Assembly (NCBI GenBank): GCA_900540295.1
Contig: UQFM01000032.1
Coordinates: 1 to 19,072, forward strand
Source: an uncultured Oscillospiraceae bacterium
GTDB taxonomy: Bacteria; Bacillota; Clostridia; Oscillospirales; Acutalibacteraceae
Length of the DNA stretch: 19,072 nucleotides
Direction: 5' to 3'
The translations under genes were made by a program, and so were the position numbers. Positions within the stretch are counted from its first letter, which is position 1. Every line of letters begins with the position of its first letter. The notes under the pieces are model-generated. The model did no database searches, was not told where the DNA came from, and saw nothing but the letters and a program-made list of their open reading frames with translations. Of this stretch, positions 7,111 through 13,631 are shown in pieces.

Positions 7111-7640
7111 ATATTTGGCATGACATCAGCCCCGAACGCATTACCCGTTCCTCTTTTGACGCGGTTATTGAAATCAGCAAGGGCAGTAAAATGAAATATG
7201 AGTTGGATAAGGAAACCGGTATGCTGTATTTGGACCGCGTACTGTATACCTCTACGCATTACCCGACCAACTACGGTTTTATCCCGCGCACCTATGCGCT
7301 CGACAACGACCCCTTGGACGTATTGGTGCTTTGCTCCGAGAAAATTGAGCCAATGGCGCTGGTAAAGTGCTATCCCATCGGCGTTATTACCATGCTGGAC
7401 AGCGGCGCACCCGATGATAAAATTATTGCCATCCCCGCCGGCGACCCGACCTATAACGGATATTCCGACATCTCCCAACTGCCGAAGCACGTGTTCGATG
7501 AAATGATTCATTTCTTCTCGGTATATAAAACGCTCGAAAACAAAAATACCGTCATTGATGAGGTGAAAGGCGTACTTGCGGCTGTGGAAGTGGTGGAAGA
7601 CGCGATTGAACGGTATAAAAAGACTTTCGCAGGCAAGTAA
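7107..7640 (+). CDS. ppa: Inorganic pyrophosphatase (family I)
   Basis: A 177-residue soluble family I PPase, which hydrolyses pyrophosphate to phosphate using Mg2+. The metal-binding signature DNDPLDV carries D66, D68 and D71. Other conserved parts are KGSKMKYELDKETGML (25-40), HYPTNYGFIPRTY (51-63) and AIPAGDPTY. The ATG lies in the pncB stop (ATGA overlap of 4 nt); a ribosome-binding site AAAGGAG is just before it, inside pncB. The pairing is sensible: NAPRTase releases pyrophosphate, and its removal pulls NAD salvage forward. Many Clostridia also use membrane or family II PPases, so this may be a dedicated copy; that is inference. Confidence 0.97.
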   Translation: MNIWHDISPERITRSSFDAVIEISKGSKMKYELDKETGMLYLDRVLYTSTHYPTNYGFIPRTYALDNDPLDVLVLCSEKIEPMALVKCYPIGVITMLDSGAPDDKIIAIPAGDPTYNGYSDISQLPKHVFDEMIHFFSVYKTLENKNTVIDEVKGVLAAVEVVEDAIERYKKTFAGK

Positions 7641-7667
7641 CACAGAAAACAGAAAAGAGACAGGATT

Positions 7668-8927
7668 ATGAATAATAAAGCAGTGAAAGTGTTTTTGTCG
7701 GTCACTTTGGCGCTGGTTGTGGTATTCGGCGCAGTTGCCATAGGCATGACCGTCAAAAACGGACGTTCCGTCATCGAAGTCAACGCACCCGCACCGTTTG
7801 CGGAGCGATTCGGTAAAAAGGATAAAACAGAAGATGAACCGCCTGCCTCTGCCGCGCCGTCCGATGCATCGGAAACGCCGAGCGCACCGCAACAGCAGAC
7901 ATCACTTCGGATGCTGTCTGTCGGGGACAATCTGATTCACGACGGCATTTATGAGCAGGCACAGAAACGCGCGAAAAACGGCGGCTATGATTTTTCGTTT
8001 TGCTATGCGCGCGTCAAATCCACCGTGGAAGCGGCAGACATCGCTACCATCAATCAGGAAACCATCGTAGCCAAAAGCTATCCGCCGTCGGGCTATCCGC
8101 TGTTTAACTCGCCGCAGGAGCTGGGCGCGGCGGTCAAGGACACGGGCTTTGACGTGGTCGCCCTTGCCAACAACCACATGCTGGACAAAACCGCCAAAGG
8201 ACTTACGGAAGCGATTGATTTTTGGGACGCCGCAGAGGGCATCACCCGCACGGGCGCATACAAGGACAAGGCGGATTTAGACCGTGTGGAATACATTGAA
8301 AAGAACGGCATCAAAATCGGGCTTGTCGGCATTACACAGTATCTGAACGGGTTGTCGCTCCCGAAAGACAGTCCTCTGCAAATTATTTTAACAAGCGACG
8401 AAGCAACCATTGAGCGTAAAATCAAAGCGGCAAAAGCGGAATGTGACGTTGTGCTGGTCAACGCGCACTGGGGCACGGAATACACTACACAGCCCACACA
8501 GGACCAAAAAAATCTCGCCAAAAAAATGGCTTCCTGGGGCGCAAACGTAATCATCGGGCACCACCCGCACGTTTTACAGCCCATGGAATGGATTGACAAC
8601 GCGGACGGTTCCCGCACGCTCGTTGCCTATTCACTCGGCAATTTCATTTCCCAGCAGAACACTGCCGCGCGCGTCATCGGCGGGATGCTCCATTACACGC
8701 TCACAAAAGGTGCGGACGATAAAATCACCGTTTCTGAGGTGCGGTTTGAACCGACGGTCACACACTATGTTTCAGGCAGTCACGATGTACAGATTTATCC
8801 GCTGTCGCAGTACAGCGATGCGCTCGCAAAAAAACAGGCGGGGCGCATCAAACAACCCGATTTCAGCGTAGCATATATTGAGAATTTTGTAAAAGACGTA
8901 ATTCCCGCAGAATTTTTACAAAACTAA
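7668..8927 (+). CDS. CapA-family (PGA_cap) metallophosphatase-like protein
   Basis: A 419-residue CapA-type protein, named after the poly-gamma-glutamate capsule protein CapA/PgsA and related to calcineurin-like phosphoesterases. Residues 7-26 (VFLSVTLALVVVFGAVAIGM) are a membrane anchor or uncleaved signal. Residues 40-80 form a Pro/Ala/Ser-rich linker, then the CapA domain begins with RMLSVGDNLIHDGI. Conserved pieces follow: VVALANNHMLD, IGLVGITQYLNG, VVLVNAHWGTEY, IIGHHPHVLQPMEW and VAYSLGNFISQ. The His and Asp residues in these are the likely metal ligands. No capB or capC partners are near, so a capsule role is doubtful; many clostridial orphan CapA proteins have unknown function. It begins 27 nt after ppa with a weak ribosome-binding site and is last before the terminator at 8945. 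Confidence 0.92.
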   Translation: MNNKAVKVFLSVTLALVVVFGAVAIGMTVKNGRSVIEVNAPAPFAERFGKKDKTEDEPPASAAPSDASETPSAPQQQTSLRMLSVGDNLIHDGIYEQAQKRAKNGGYDFSFCYARVKSTVEAADIATINQETIVAKSYPPSGYPLFNSPQELGAAVKDTGFDVVALANNHMLDKTAKGLTEAIDFWDAAEGITRTGAYKDKADLDRVEYIEKNGIKIGLVGITQYLNGLSLPKDSPLQIILTSDEATIERKIKAAKAECDVVLVNAHWGTEYTTQPTQDQKNLAKKMASWGANVIIGHHPHVLQPMEWIDNADGSRTLVAYSLGNFISQQNTAARVIGGMLHYTLTKGADDKITVSEVRFEPTVTHYVSGSHDVQIYPLSQYSDALAKKQAGRIKQPDFSVAYIENFVKDVIPAEFLQN

Positions 8928-8944
8928 AACAAAATCCAACCTGC

Positions 8945-8985
8945 AAACCCCCGACAGATTCTTCGGAAATCTGTCGGGGGTTTTT
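8945..8985 (+). terminator. Intrinsic terminator after capA-like gene
   Basis: A perfect 16-bp stem, AAACCCCCGACAGATT (8945-8960) with its complement (8968-8983), 7-nt loop, followed by TTG after a five-T run. It closes the pncB-ppa-capA unit. It also has A-rich 5' flank, so it could work weakly on the minus strand. Confidence 0.93.
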
Positions 8986-9014
8986 GTATGAATCTTTCCC
9001 CACACGGCAATACT
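8986..9014 (+). promoter_or_regulatory. Possible forespore-type promoter of sigG
   Basis: GTATGAA (8986-8992), 15-nt spacer, CAATACT (9008-9014) loosely resembles SigF/SigG promoters (about GHATR and CATNHTA). No sigma-A promoter is visible between the terminator and sigG. The motif is degenerate, so this is tentative. Confidence 0.22.
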
Positions 9015-9051
9015 GATTTTGAGGACAAAATTTGCCGTGCGAGGGATAAAT

Positions 9052-9825
9052 ATGCAATACAACAAGGTCGAAATTTGCGGTGTAAACACCGCAAAACTGA
9101 AGGTACTCAAAGAAGCGGAAAAAATCGAGCTTTTAAAGCAAATGCAGGCGGGCGACAGGACGGCACGCGACAAATTGGTGAACGGCAACCTGCGTTTGGT
9201 GCTGTCGGTGATTCAGCGTTTTACGAACCGCGGCGAGAATTTAGACGATTTATTTCAGGTCGGCACCATCGGGCTTATGAAAGCCATAGATAATTTTGAC
9301 ATATCGCAAAACGTCCGCTTTTCGACCTATGCCGTGCCGATGATTATCGGCGAAGTACGCCGTTACCTGCGCGACAACAACACCCTGCGTGTCAGCCGTT
9401 CCATGCGGGACACCGCTTACCACGCCATGCAGGCAAAGGAGCATTTGCAGTCAAAGCTCAACCGCGACCCGACGATTGAAGAAATCGCCGCGCATTTGGA
9501 ATTGCCCGTCTGCGATGTGGTTATTGCGCTGGAAGCCATCGTCGAGCCTGTTTCCTTATATGAACCCGTTTACTCTGACGGCGGCGATACCATTTATGTG
9601 ATGGACCAGGTCGGCGGCTCGGAAAGCGACAGCGACTGGATAGACGAAATTGTGATTAAAGAAACCATCCGCGGACTCTCCCCCCGTGAAAAACGGATTC
9701 TTTCCCTGCGGTTTATGCAGGGAAAAACACAGACCGAGGTTGCCGAGGAAATCGGCATTTCCCAAGCACAGGTTTCGCGTTTGGAAAAATGTGCGATTCA
9801 TAAAATCAAAGGGCGGGAGAAATAA
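9052..9825 (+). CDS. sigG: Sporulation sigma factor SigG
   Basis: A 257-residue late-forespore sigma factor that directs RNA polymerase to forespore genes after engulfment. The N-terminus NKVEICGVNTAKL is specific to SigG and close to the Bacillus subtilis protein (260 residues). Region 2 is at about 40-109 (LVNGNLRLVLSVIQRF, DDLFQVGTIGLMKAIDNFD, FSTYAVPMIIGEVRRYLRDN); region 3 follows; region 4 with its helix-turn-helix is at about 205-250 (GKTQTEVAEEIGISQAQVSR). The start at 9052 has GAGGG 6 nt upstream and gives the family N-terminus; an ATG at 9019 is rejected. The usual spoIIGA-sigE neighbours are absent; it follows a CapA-family gene. Its stop codon overlaps the A-run of a hairpin that terminates minus-strand transcription. 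Confidence 0.98.
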   Translation: MQYNKVEICGVNTAKLKVLKEAEKIELLKQMQAGDRTARDKLVNGNLRLVLSVIQRFTNRGENLDDLFQVGTIGLMKAIDNFDISQNVRFSTYAVPMIIGEVRRYLRDNNTLRVSRSMRDTAYHAMQAKEHLQSKLNRDPTIEEIAAHLELPVCDVVIALEAIVEPVSLYEPVYSDGGDTIYVMDQVGGSESDSDWIDEIVIKETIRGLSPREKRILSLRFMQGKTQTEVAEEIGISQAQVSRLEKCAIHKIKGREK

Positions 9826-9850
9826 AAAAAGGACAGCCGAAAGGGCTGTC
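9824..9850 (-). terminator. Minus-strand intrinsic terminator overlapping sigG stop
   Basis: GACAGCC (9832-9838) pairs with GGCTGTC (9844-9850). On the minus strand the stem is followed by a run of seven T (9830-9824). On the plus strand there is no U-run, so it points toward transcription entering from the 62-codon ORF. Confidence 0.8.
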
Positions 9851-9879
9851 GTACGGGTCCGCATATATCACGGGGATAC

Positions 9880-9990
9880 ACAATCCCGTAGGGACGTGCC
9901 ATTCGCTTTGTGCCATGTGCGATTCTTCGCTGTCGCGCAGAATGACAGGTTCGTGCAGACCTGTAAGGGTGCTTCACGAATCGCCTGCCG
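9880..9990. repeat. Composite block of dispersed repeats
   Basis: It contains an ACGGGGAT/ATCCCGT hairpin (about 9871-9889), a CCCGTAGGGAC start at about 9885, a 42-nt element at 9907-9948 (TTTGTGCCATGTGCGATTCT... ending CAGAATGACAG), an ACAGGT/ACCTGT hairpin (9945-9964), and a TTCACGAATCGCC tail that repeats the palindrome at 45-62. The 42-nt element recurs at 15668-15709 with few changes and in diverged form at 2421-2460. Confidence 0.75.
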
Positions 9991-10162
9991 TTTCGTTCCC
10001 GCCCGCCGAGGTTTGCGGCAAAACGTCCGACTCTGTGATTGCTTTTTTATCTGCCGCTCGGCTATGCACTGTGTTGCATATACTGTCCTGCACCTGCGCC
10101 TCGCACATACGAAATTCCGCCAACAAGACTCTTTCTTCGTCTGTTAAATCCCGCATATTCAT
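9974..10162 (-). CDS. Small hypothetical protein (62 aa)
   Basis: I do not recognise this protein. It is 62 residues, polar, with no signal or membrane segment. The first half (MNMRDLTDEERVLLAEFRMC) looks like an amphipathic helix rich in Glu, Leu and Arg; the second half is rich in Ser, Thr, Ala and Gly and seems disordered. Support for a real gene comes from context: AAGGTGG 7 nt before the ATG, a good promoter at 10221-10249 and a minus-strand terminator at 9824-9850, all in order. The last codons and the stop lie inside a dispersed repeat (GATTCGTGAA), so the original C-terminus may have been lost by repeat insertion. It could also be a non-coding transcript. Confidence 0.5.
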   Translation of the reverse strand: MNMRDLTDEERVLLAEFRMCEAQVQDSICNTVHSRAADKKAITESDVLPQTSAGGNETAGDS

Positions 10163-10220
10163 TTTTAACCCACCTTATGAAAGATTCAGGCAACCTCTAT
10201 AAAACATCAATCTGTGATTT

Positions 10221-10249
10221 ATTATAACATCTTTCTGTCGAAAAGGCAA
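10221..10249 (-). promoter_or_regulatory. Promoter of the 62-aa ORF
   Basis: Minus strand: TTGCCT (10249-10244), 17-nt spacer, TATAAT (10226-10221). It diverges from the leucine T-box promoter, whose -35 box begins 59 nt away. Confidence 0.75.
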
Positions 10250-10307
10250 GAAAAAGCGAAAACCGTATTCTGCCGCATACCGTCAGCGCTGCCCACTGAT
10301 TTTCCGC

Positions 10308-10336
10308 TTGACAAACCGAAAAAAAACGCATATAAT
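10308..10336 (+). promoter_or_regulatory. Consensus promoter of the leucine T-box/leuA unit
   Basis: TTGACA (10308-10313), 17-nt spacer, TATAAT (10331-10336): exact consensus. The start is expected at about 10343. Regulation is then left to the T-box, as is usual for strong constitutive promoters in this arrangement. Confidence 0.93.
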
Positions 10337-10411
10337 ACTAAACAAATAAATATCGCCTACAAAAGACTGTGAAGGAAATAAGACAGGCAGGCTGCTTTCA
10401 GAGAGCTGTCG

Positions 10412-10571
10412 GCTACCTTGAATCATTTAAAAGTTTACAATTAGAGGCAAGTATTTTTTTGTCTGCCAAGGCGCGTGATGCAGACGGGCTGTCGCCCGTC
10501 AAAGAGCGCAACGCAGTCAGGCGAAAAAAGACGAAGCGTATACTGTAAAGTTTTAAGTGTTACAAGGTGGC
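10412..10571 (+). repeat. Long hairpin inserted in T-box Stem I apical loop
   Basis: Left arm 10412-10439 (GCTACCTTG...TTTACA) and right arm 10544-10571 (TGTAAAG...AAGGTGGC) pair over 28 positions with three mismatches and two G-U pairs. The interior (10440-10543) holds a perfect GACGGGC/GCCCGTC hairpin (10483-10489 with 10494-10500) and a GTCTGC/GCAGAC pair. It sits between GTCGG and ATGGTGCAA, inside the loop closed by CTGTC/GACAG. It looks like a small mobile palindrome or an unusual RNA extension; no coding potential is seen. Confidence 0.7.
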
Positions 10572-10749
10572 ATGGTGCAAGACAGTACAAAATGCTTGTG
10601 TATAACTCATTCCGGAGTTGCCCGATTGAAATCATAGGTCGGGACGGTTGACCCCGTTATTCGGTCAGACCTTGTTAGAGGTCGCAAGAGGGCGGCGTTC
10701 CTGTTTCCGAATGTCCGCTGAATTAGGGTGGTACCGCGTGGATTTTTCC

Positions 10750-10793
10750 TCGCCCCTATTTTGCTGAAGTCGGCAAAATTCGGGCGATTTTTT
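10750..10793 (+). terminator. T-box-controlled terminator
   Basis: TCGCCC (10750-10755) with GGGCGA (10782-10787), inner ATTTTGC/GCAAAAT pairing, then six T (10788-10793). It follows the T-box by 11 nt and is mutually exclusive with the antiterminator in the standard mechanism. Confidence 0.9.
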
Positions 10794-11096
10794 ATTGTAA
10801 AATTCAAAGCTGAGGAAAGTCGAACACAATATGTCGAAAACTTGTTTTTGCGGCGGCTTTTCACTTTTTCACCGTTGTCGGGCGTCAGCCCGACTGCCGT
10901 CTTAAAAGCAAAAATCCATCCGCAATTCCTGCGTTTTCGATGCTTCGCAGTTTAAAATAGACATATTTTTGATGAAACAAGACACAAAATCGGTGGCATA
11001 CTGCCGTGTGCCGAGATTTTTAACGCAGTTTCAGCGGAAATAAGGCATTTTAAACCATATCGGGTTCGACTGTCCTCAGCTTAAGACAAGGAGAAA
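10794..11096 (+). other. Long untranslated tract between T-box terminator and leuA
   Basis: About 300 nt with no convincing gene. It holds a perfect GTCGGGC/GCCCGAC hairpin (10877-10883 with 10888-10894) that, read on the minus strand, resembles the interior hairpin of the Stem I insert; a CTGCG/CGCAG hairpin at about 10930-10951; and a terminator-like hairpin AAAATCGG/CCGAGATTTT (10986-11020, 2-nt bulge) ending in five T. A 24-codon ORF starting with an ATG near 10832 lacks a well-placed ribosome-binding site and is not leucine-rich, so I do not call it. Confidence 0.55.
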
Positions 11097-11102
11097 ATGA
11101 CG

Positions 11103-12821
11103 ATGAAAACAAACAAGTACTTTCCGTTTACGCCCGTGAACATCCCCGACCGCACGTGGCCATCAAAAACGATTGAAAAAGCGCCCGTGTGGTGTTCCGT
11201 CGATTTGCGCGACGGCAATCAGGCGCTTATCGACCCGATGAATCTTGAAGAAAAGCTCGAGATGTTCAAAACGCTTGTGGACATCGGCGTAAAAGAAATT
11301 GAAGTCGGCTTTCCGTCCGCGTCCGAAACGGAATATGAAATTCTGCGCACACTGATTGAGGGCGGCTATATTCCCGATGACGTTACCGTGCAGGTATTGG
11401 TGCAGAGCCGCGAGCATCTGATTAAAAAGACCTTTGAAGCGGTCAAGGGCGCAAAAAATGTGATTATTCACTTTTACAATTCCACCTCGACCTTACAGCG
11501 CAAGGTCGTGTTCAAAAAGGATATGGACGGCATTACGGATATCGCCGTCACAGGTGCGAGACTTATCAAAAAGCTGTCCGATGAACTGATGGAAACCTCG
11601 GATATCCGCATCCGTTACGAGTATTCCCCCGAAAGCTACACGGGCACAGAGCCTGATTTTGCGGTGGAAATCTGCCAGCGCGTTTTGGAAGAGCTCGGCG
11701 CAACACCCGAAAATCCCGTTATTCTGAATCTGCCGTCTACCGTAGAGGGCAGTACGCCGAACGGCTATGCCGACCAAATCGAATATTTCTGCCGTCACTT
11801 AAAAGGACGCGACAGCGCAATCATCAGCCTGCACCCCCACAATGACCGCGGCACGGCGGTTGCGGCGGCAGAGCTGGGACTGCTTGCGGGCGCAGACAGA
11901 ATTGAGGGTACGCTCTTCGGCAACGGCGAGCGCACGGGCAATGTGGATATTGTCACGCTTGCCTTAAATATGTACACACAGAATGTGGACAGCGAACTCG
12001 ACTTTTCCAACATCAACAAAATCAAAGATGTTTACGAGCGCACCACCAAAATGCATGTCGGTCCGCGCCATCCGTATGCGGGCGAATTGGTCTTTACCGC
12101 ATTTTCGGGGTCGCATCAGGACGCAATCAACAAGGGCAAAGCCTATATGGAAGAAACCCATTCTGACCGCTGGGAAGTCCCGTATCTGCCTATCGACCCC
12201 GCCGACGTCGGCCGCGAATATGAGCCGATTATCCGCATCAACAGCCAGTCGGGCAAAGGCGGCGCGGCATTCGTTATGCAGGAATTCGGCTTTAAAATGC
12301 CCAAGGCCATGCATCCCGAATTCGGTGCAGTGGTACAGGCGGCTTGCGAAAAGAAGGGCAAGGAATTGAAAAGCCAAGAGGTATTCGACCTCTTTATTGA
12401 GGAATACCGCAATGTGTGCGGCCCTTACAAGCTGTTGAATCACAAATTCAGCGAGGAAAAAGAAGAAAACGAAGATCTTACGAAAGTACATTTTTCGGGC
12501 GAAATCAAATACAAGGACAATACGCCTGTCCGCATTGAGGGCACGGGCAACGGTCCTATCGGCGCATTCTGCCAGGCGATGAACACCATCGGGCTTCAAG
12601 ACTATCCGTTTATTGATTACAGCGAGCATGCTATTGCGGCAGGCAGTGATTCCAAAGCGGTCAGCTACATTCACATTAAGAACCCCGAGGGCAAGGATGT
12701 ATTCGGCATCGGCATTTCGCACAACATCAACTATGCATCCTTAAAAGGCATTTTGTGTGCAATCAACCGCTGTCAACCCGACTGCGAACGCGCAGAACAA
12801 CCCCCGATTTTTACGAAATAA
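11103..12821 (+). CDS. leuA: 2-isopropylmalate synthase (LeuA type 2)
   Basis: A 572-residue enzyme that condenses acetyl-CoA with 2-oxoisovalerate to 2-isopropylmalate, the committed step of leucine synthesis. It is the long LeuA2 form (as in yeast and actinobacteria), not the short 510-residue type. The TIM-barrel catalytic domain shows CSVDLRDGNQALIDPM (31-46), the metal-binding HPHND (244-248) and GNGERTGN (273-280). The C-terminal domain, about 440-572, is the dimeric regulatory domain where leucine usually binds. Two starts are possible: ATG 11097 is only 3 nt after AAGGAG, while ATG 11103 is 9 nt after it, so 11103 is preferred. The gene is behind a leucine T-box; the methyltransferase starts 14 nt after its stop. 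Confidence 0.97.
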   Translation: MKTNKYFPFTPVNIPDRTWPSKTIEKAPVWCSVDLRDGNQALIDPMNLEEKLEMFKTLVDIGVKEIEVGFPSASETEYEILRTLIEGGYIPDDVTVQVLVQSREHLIKKTFEAVKGAKNVIIHFYNSTSTLQRKVVFKKDMDGITDIAVTGARLIKKLSDELMETSDIRIRYEYSPESYTGTEPDFAVEICQRVLEELGATPENPVILNLPSTVEGSTPNGYADQIEYFCRHLKGRDSAIISLHPHNDRGTAVAAAELGLLAGADRIEGTLFGNGERTGNVDIVTLALNMYTQNVDSELDFSNINKIKDVYERTTKMHVGPRHPYAGELVFTAFSGSHQDAINKGKAYMEETHSDRWEVPYLPIDPADVGREYEPIIRINSQSGKGGAAFVMQEFGFKMPKAMHPEFGAVVQAACEKKGKELKSQEVFDLFIEEYRNVCGPYKLLNHKFSEEKEENEDLTKVHFSGEIKYKDNTPVRIEGTGNGPIGAFCQAMNTIGLQDYPFIDYSEHAIAAGSDSKAVSYIHIKNPEGKDVFGIGISHNINYASLKGILCAINRCQPDCERAEQPPIFTK

Positions 12822-12835
12822 GGGGGCGCATACGT

Positions 12836-13594
12836 ATGAACATCCAATGGGATGCCGAAAAGTATGCACAGGATTTTTCTTTTGTTCCAAAGCACGGTGC
12901 AGACCTGATTGGTATGTTGGATAAGGAAACCGTACACACGGTTTTGGATTTGGGCTGCGGCGGCGGTGTGCTGACCAAACAGCTTTCCGAAGCAGGATTT
13001 TCCGTGCTCGGTATGGATGCGTCTGAAACACAGCTGGCACTTGCCGAGAAAACATATCCCGACATTGCCTTTCGCGCGGGTGATGCAACAGATTTTTCGT
13101 TGCAGACGCCTGTGGACGCCGTATTTTCCAATGCGGTTCTGCACTGGATTCCGCGTGGCAAACATCCGCAGCTGCTCAGTTGTGTCTATCGCGCATTACT
13201 GCCGCACGGACAGTTTGTTTTCGAATGCGGCGGATACGGCAATGCAGATGCAATTCACAGTGCACTGCGGCAGGCATTCGGGAAGCGGCATTTGGACTAT
13301 CGGTTTGCATTTTATTTCCCGACCGTCGGCGAATATACACCGTTGTTGGAGCAAGCGGGGTTTAAAGTGGTTTCGGCAGAATTGTTTGACCGTCCGACGC
13401 CCTTAAAAGGAGAAAACGGATTGGAAGACTGGATTCGGATGTTTCTGAAAGAACCGTTTCAATCCCTTTCTGCGGCGCAGACCGATGAAATCATTGCCGA
13501 AGCGGTAGAAAGTCTGCGTCCGACACTGTATTGCAACGGCGTATGGATTGCCGATTATGTACGGTTGCGGTGCAAGGCAATTAAAGCCCCGTAA
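12836..13594 (+). CDS. Class I SAM methyltransferase, trans-aconitate MT-like
   Basis: A 252-residue SAM-dependent methyltransferase. Motif I LDLGCGGG (37-44), the acidic MDAS (60-63), GDATDF (82-87) and FSNAVLHWI (97-105) are all intact; the last is characteristic of the trans-aconitate methyltransferase (Tam/Tmt1) and related group. The later part (GEYTPLLEQAGF, EDWIRMFLKEPF) also fits that group. Start at 12836 follows AAGGGGG by about 8 nt. It lies 14 nt after leuA, so it should share the T-box control. Yeast Tmt1 methylates both trans-aconitate and 3-isopropylmalate, so an isopropylmalate substrate is a reasonable guess, but the sequence does not prove it. Its stop codon lies inside the left palindrome of the RAYT element, so its last residues may have been altered by that insertion. 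Confidence 0.85.
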   Translation: MNIQWDAEKYAQDFSFVPKHGADLIGMLDKETVHTVLDLGCGGGVLTKQLSEAGFSVLGMDASETQLALAEKTYPDIAFRAGDATDFSLQTPVDAVFSNAVLHWIPRGKHPQLLSCVYRALLPHGQFVFECGGYGNADAIHSALRQAFGKRHLDYRFAFYFPTVGEYTPLLEQAGFKVVSAELFDRPTPLKGENGLEDWIRMFLKEPFQSLSAAQTDEIIAEAVESLRPTLYCNGVWIADYVRLRCKAIKAP

Positions 13595-13619
13595 AAAAGG
13601 GACAGTCCCTTTTTTACGG
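13589..13619. repeat. RAYT-flanking palindrome, left copy
   Basis: CCGTAAAAAAGGGA (13589-13602), CAG, and its perfect complement (13606-13619). It carries the stop codon of the methyltransferase gene (13592-13594). With an A-run before and a T-run after the GC core, it could act as a bidirectional terminator between leuA and leuB. Confidence 0.92.
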
Positions 13620-13631
13620 ATTGGAGGAAAT

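Larger units (their letters stand above)
10343..10793 (+). promoter_or_regulatory. Leucine T-box leader (tRNA-Leu sensor)
   Basis: This leader senses uncharged tRNA-Leu and controls termination before leuA. Stem I: GAAGGAA (about 10371) at the base, ACAGGC pairing with GCTTGT, the AGAGAG distal bulge (10400 region), and CTGTC/GACAG below the apical loop that ends in TGGTGCAA. The specifier loop strand reads TATAACTCA, so the specifier is CUC (10606-10608), a leucine codon matching leuA. Stem II is CCCGA/TCGGG (10621-10625 with 10639-10643); a Stem III candidate is GACCT/AGGTC (10668-10683). The T-box AGGGTGGTACCGCG is at 10725-10738. The terminator is TCGCCC...GGGCGA then six T (10750-10793). 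A hairpin of about 160 nt interrupts the apical loop, which makes the leader about 450 nt instead of the usual 200-300. Confidence 0.93.

Noticed and set aside
10832..10906. A 24-codon leader peptide before leuA
   Set aside because: There is no well-placed ribosome-binding site and it has no run of leucine codons; control is already explained by the T-box.
13548..13631. An N-terminal extension of the transposase
   Set aside because: It would translate the palindrome (giving KKGTVPFL, a frequent artefact peptide) and overlap the methyltransferase; the ATG at 13632 has a good ribosome-binding site.
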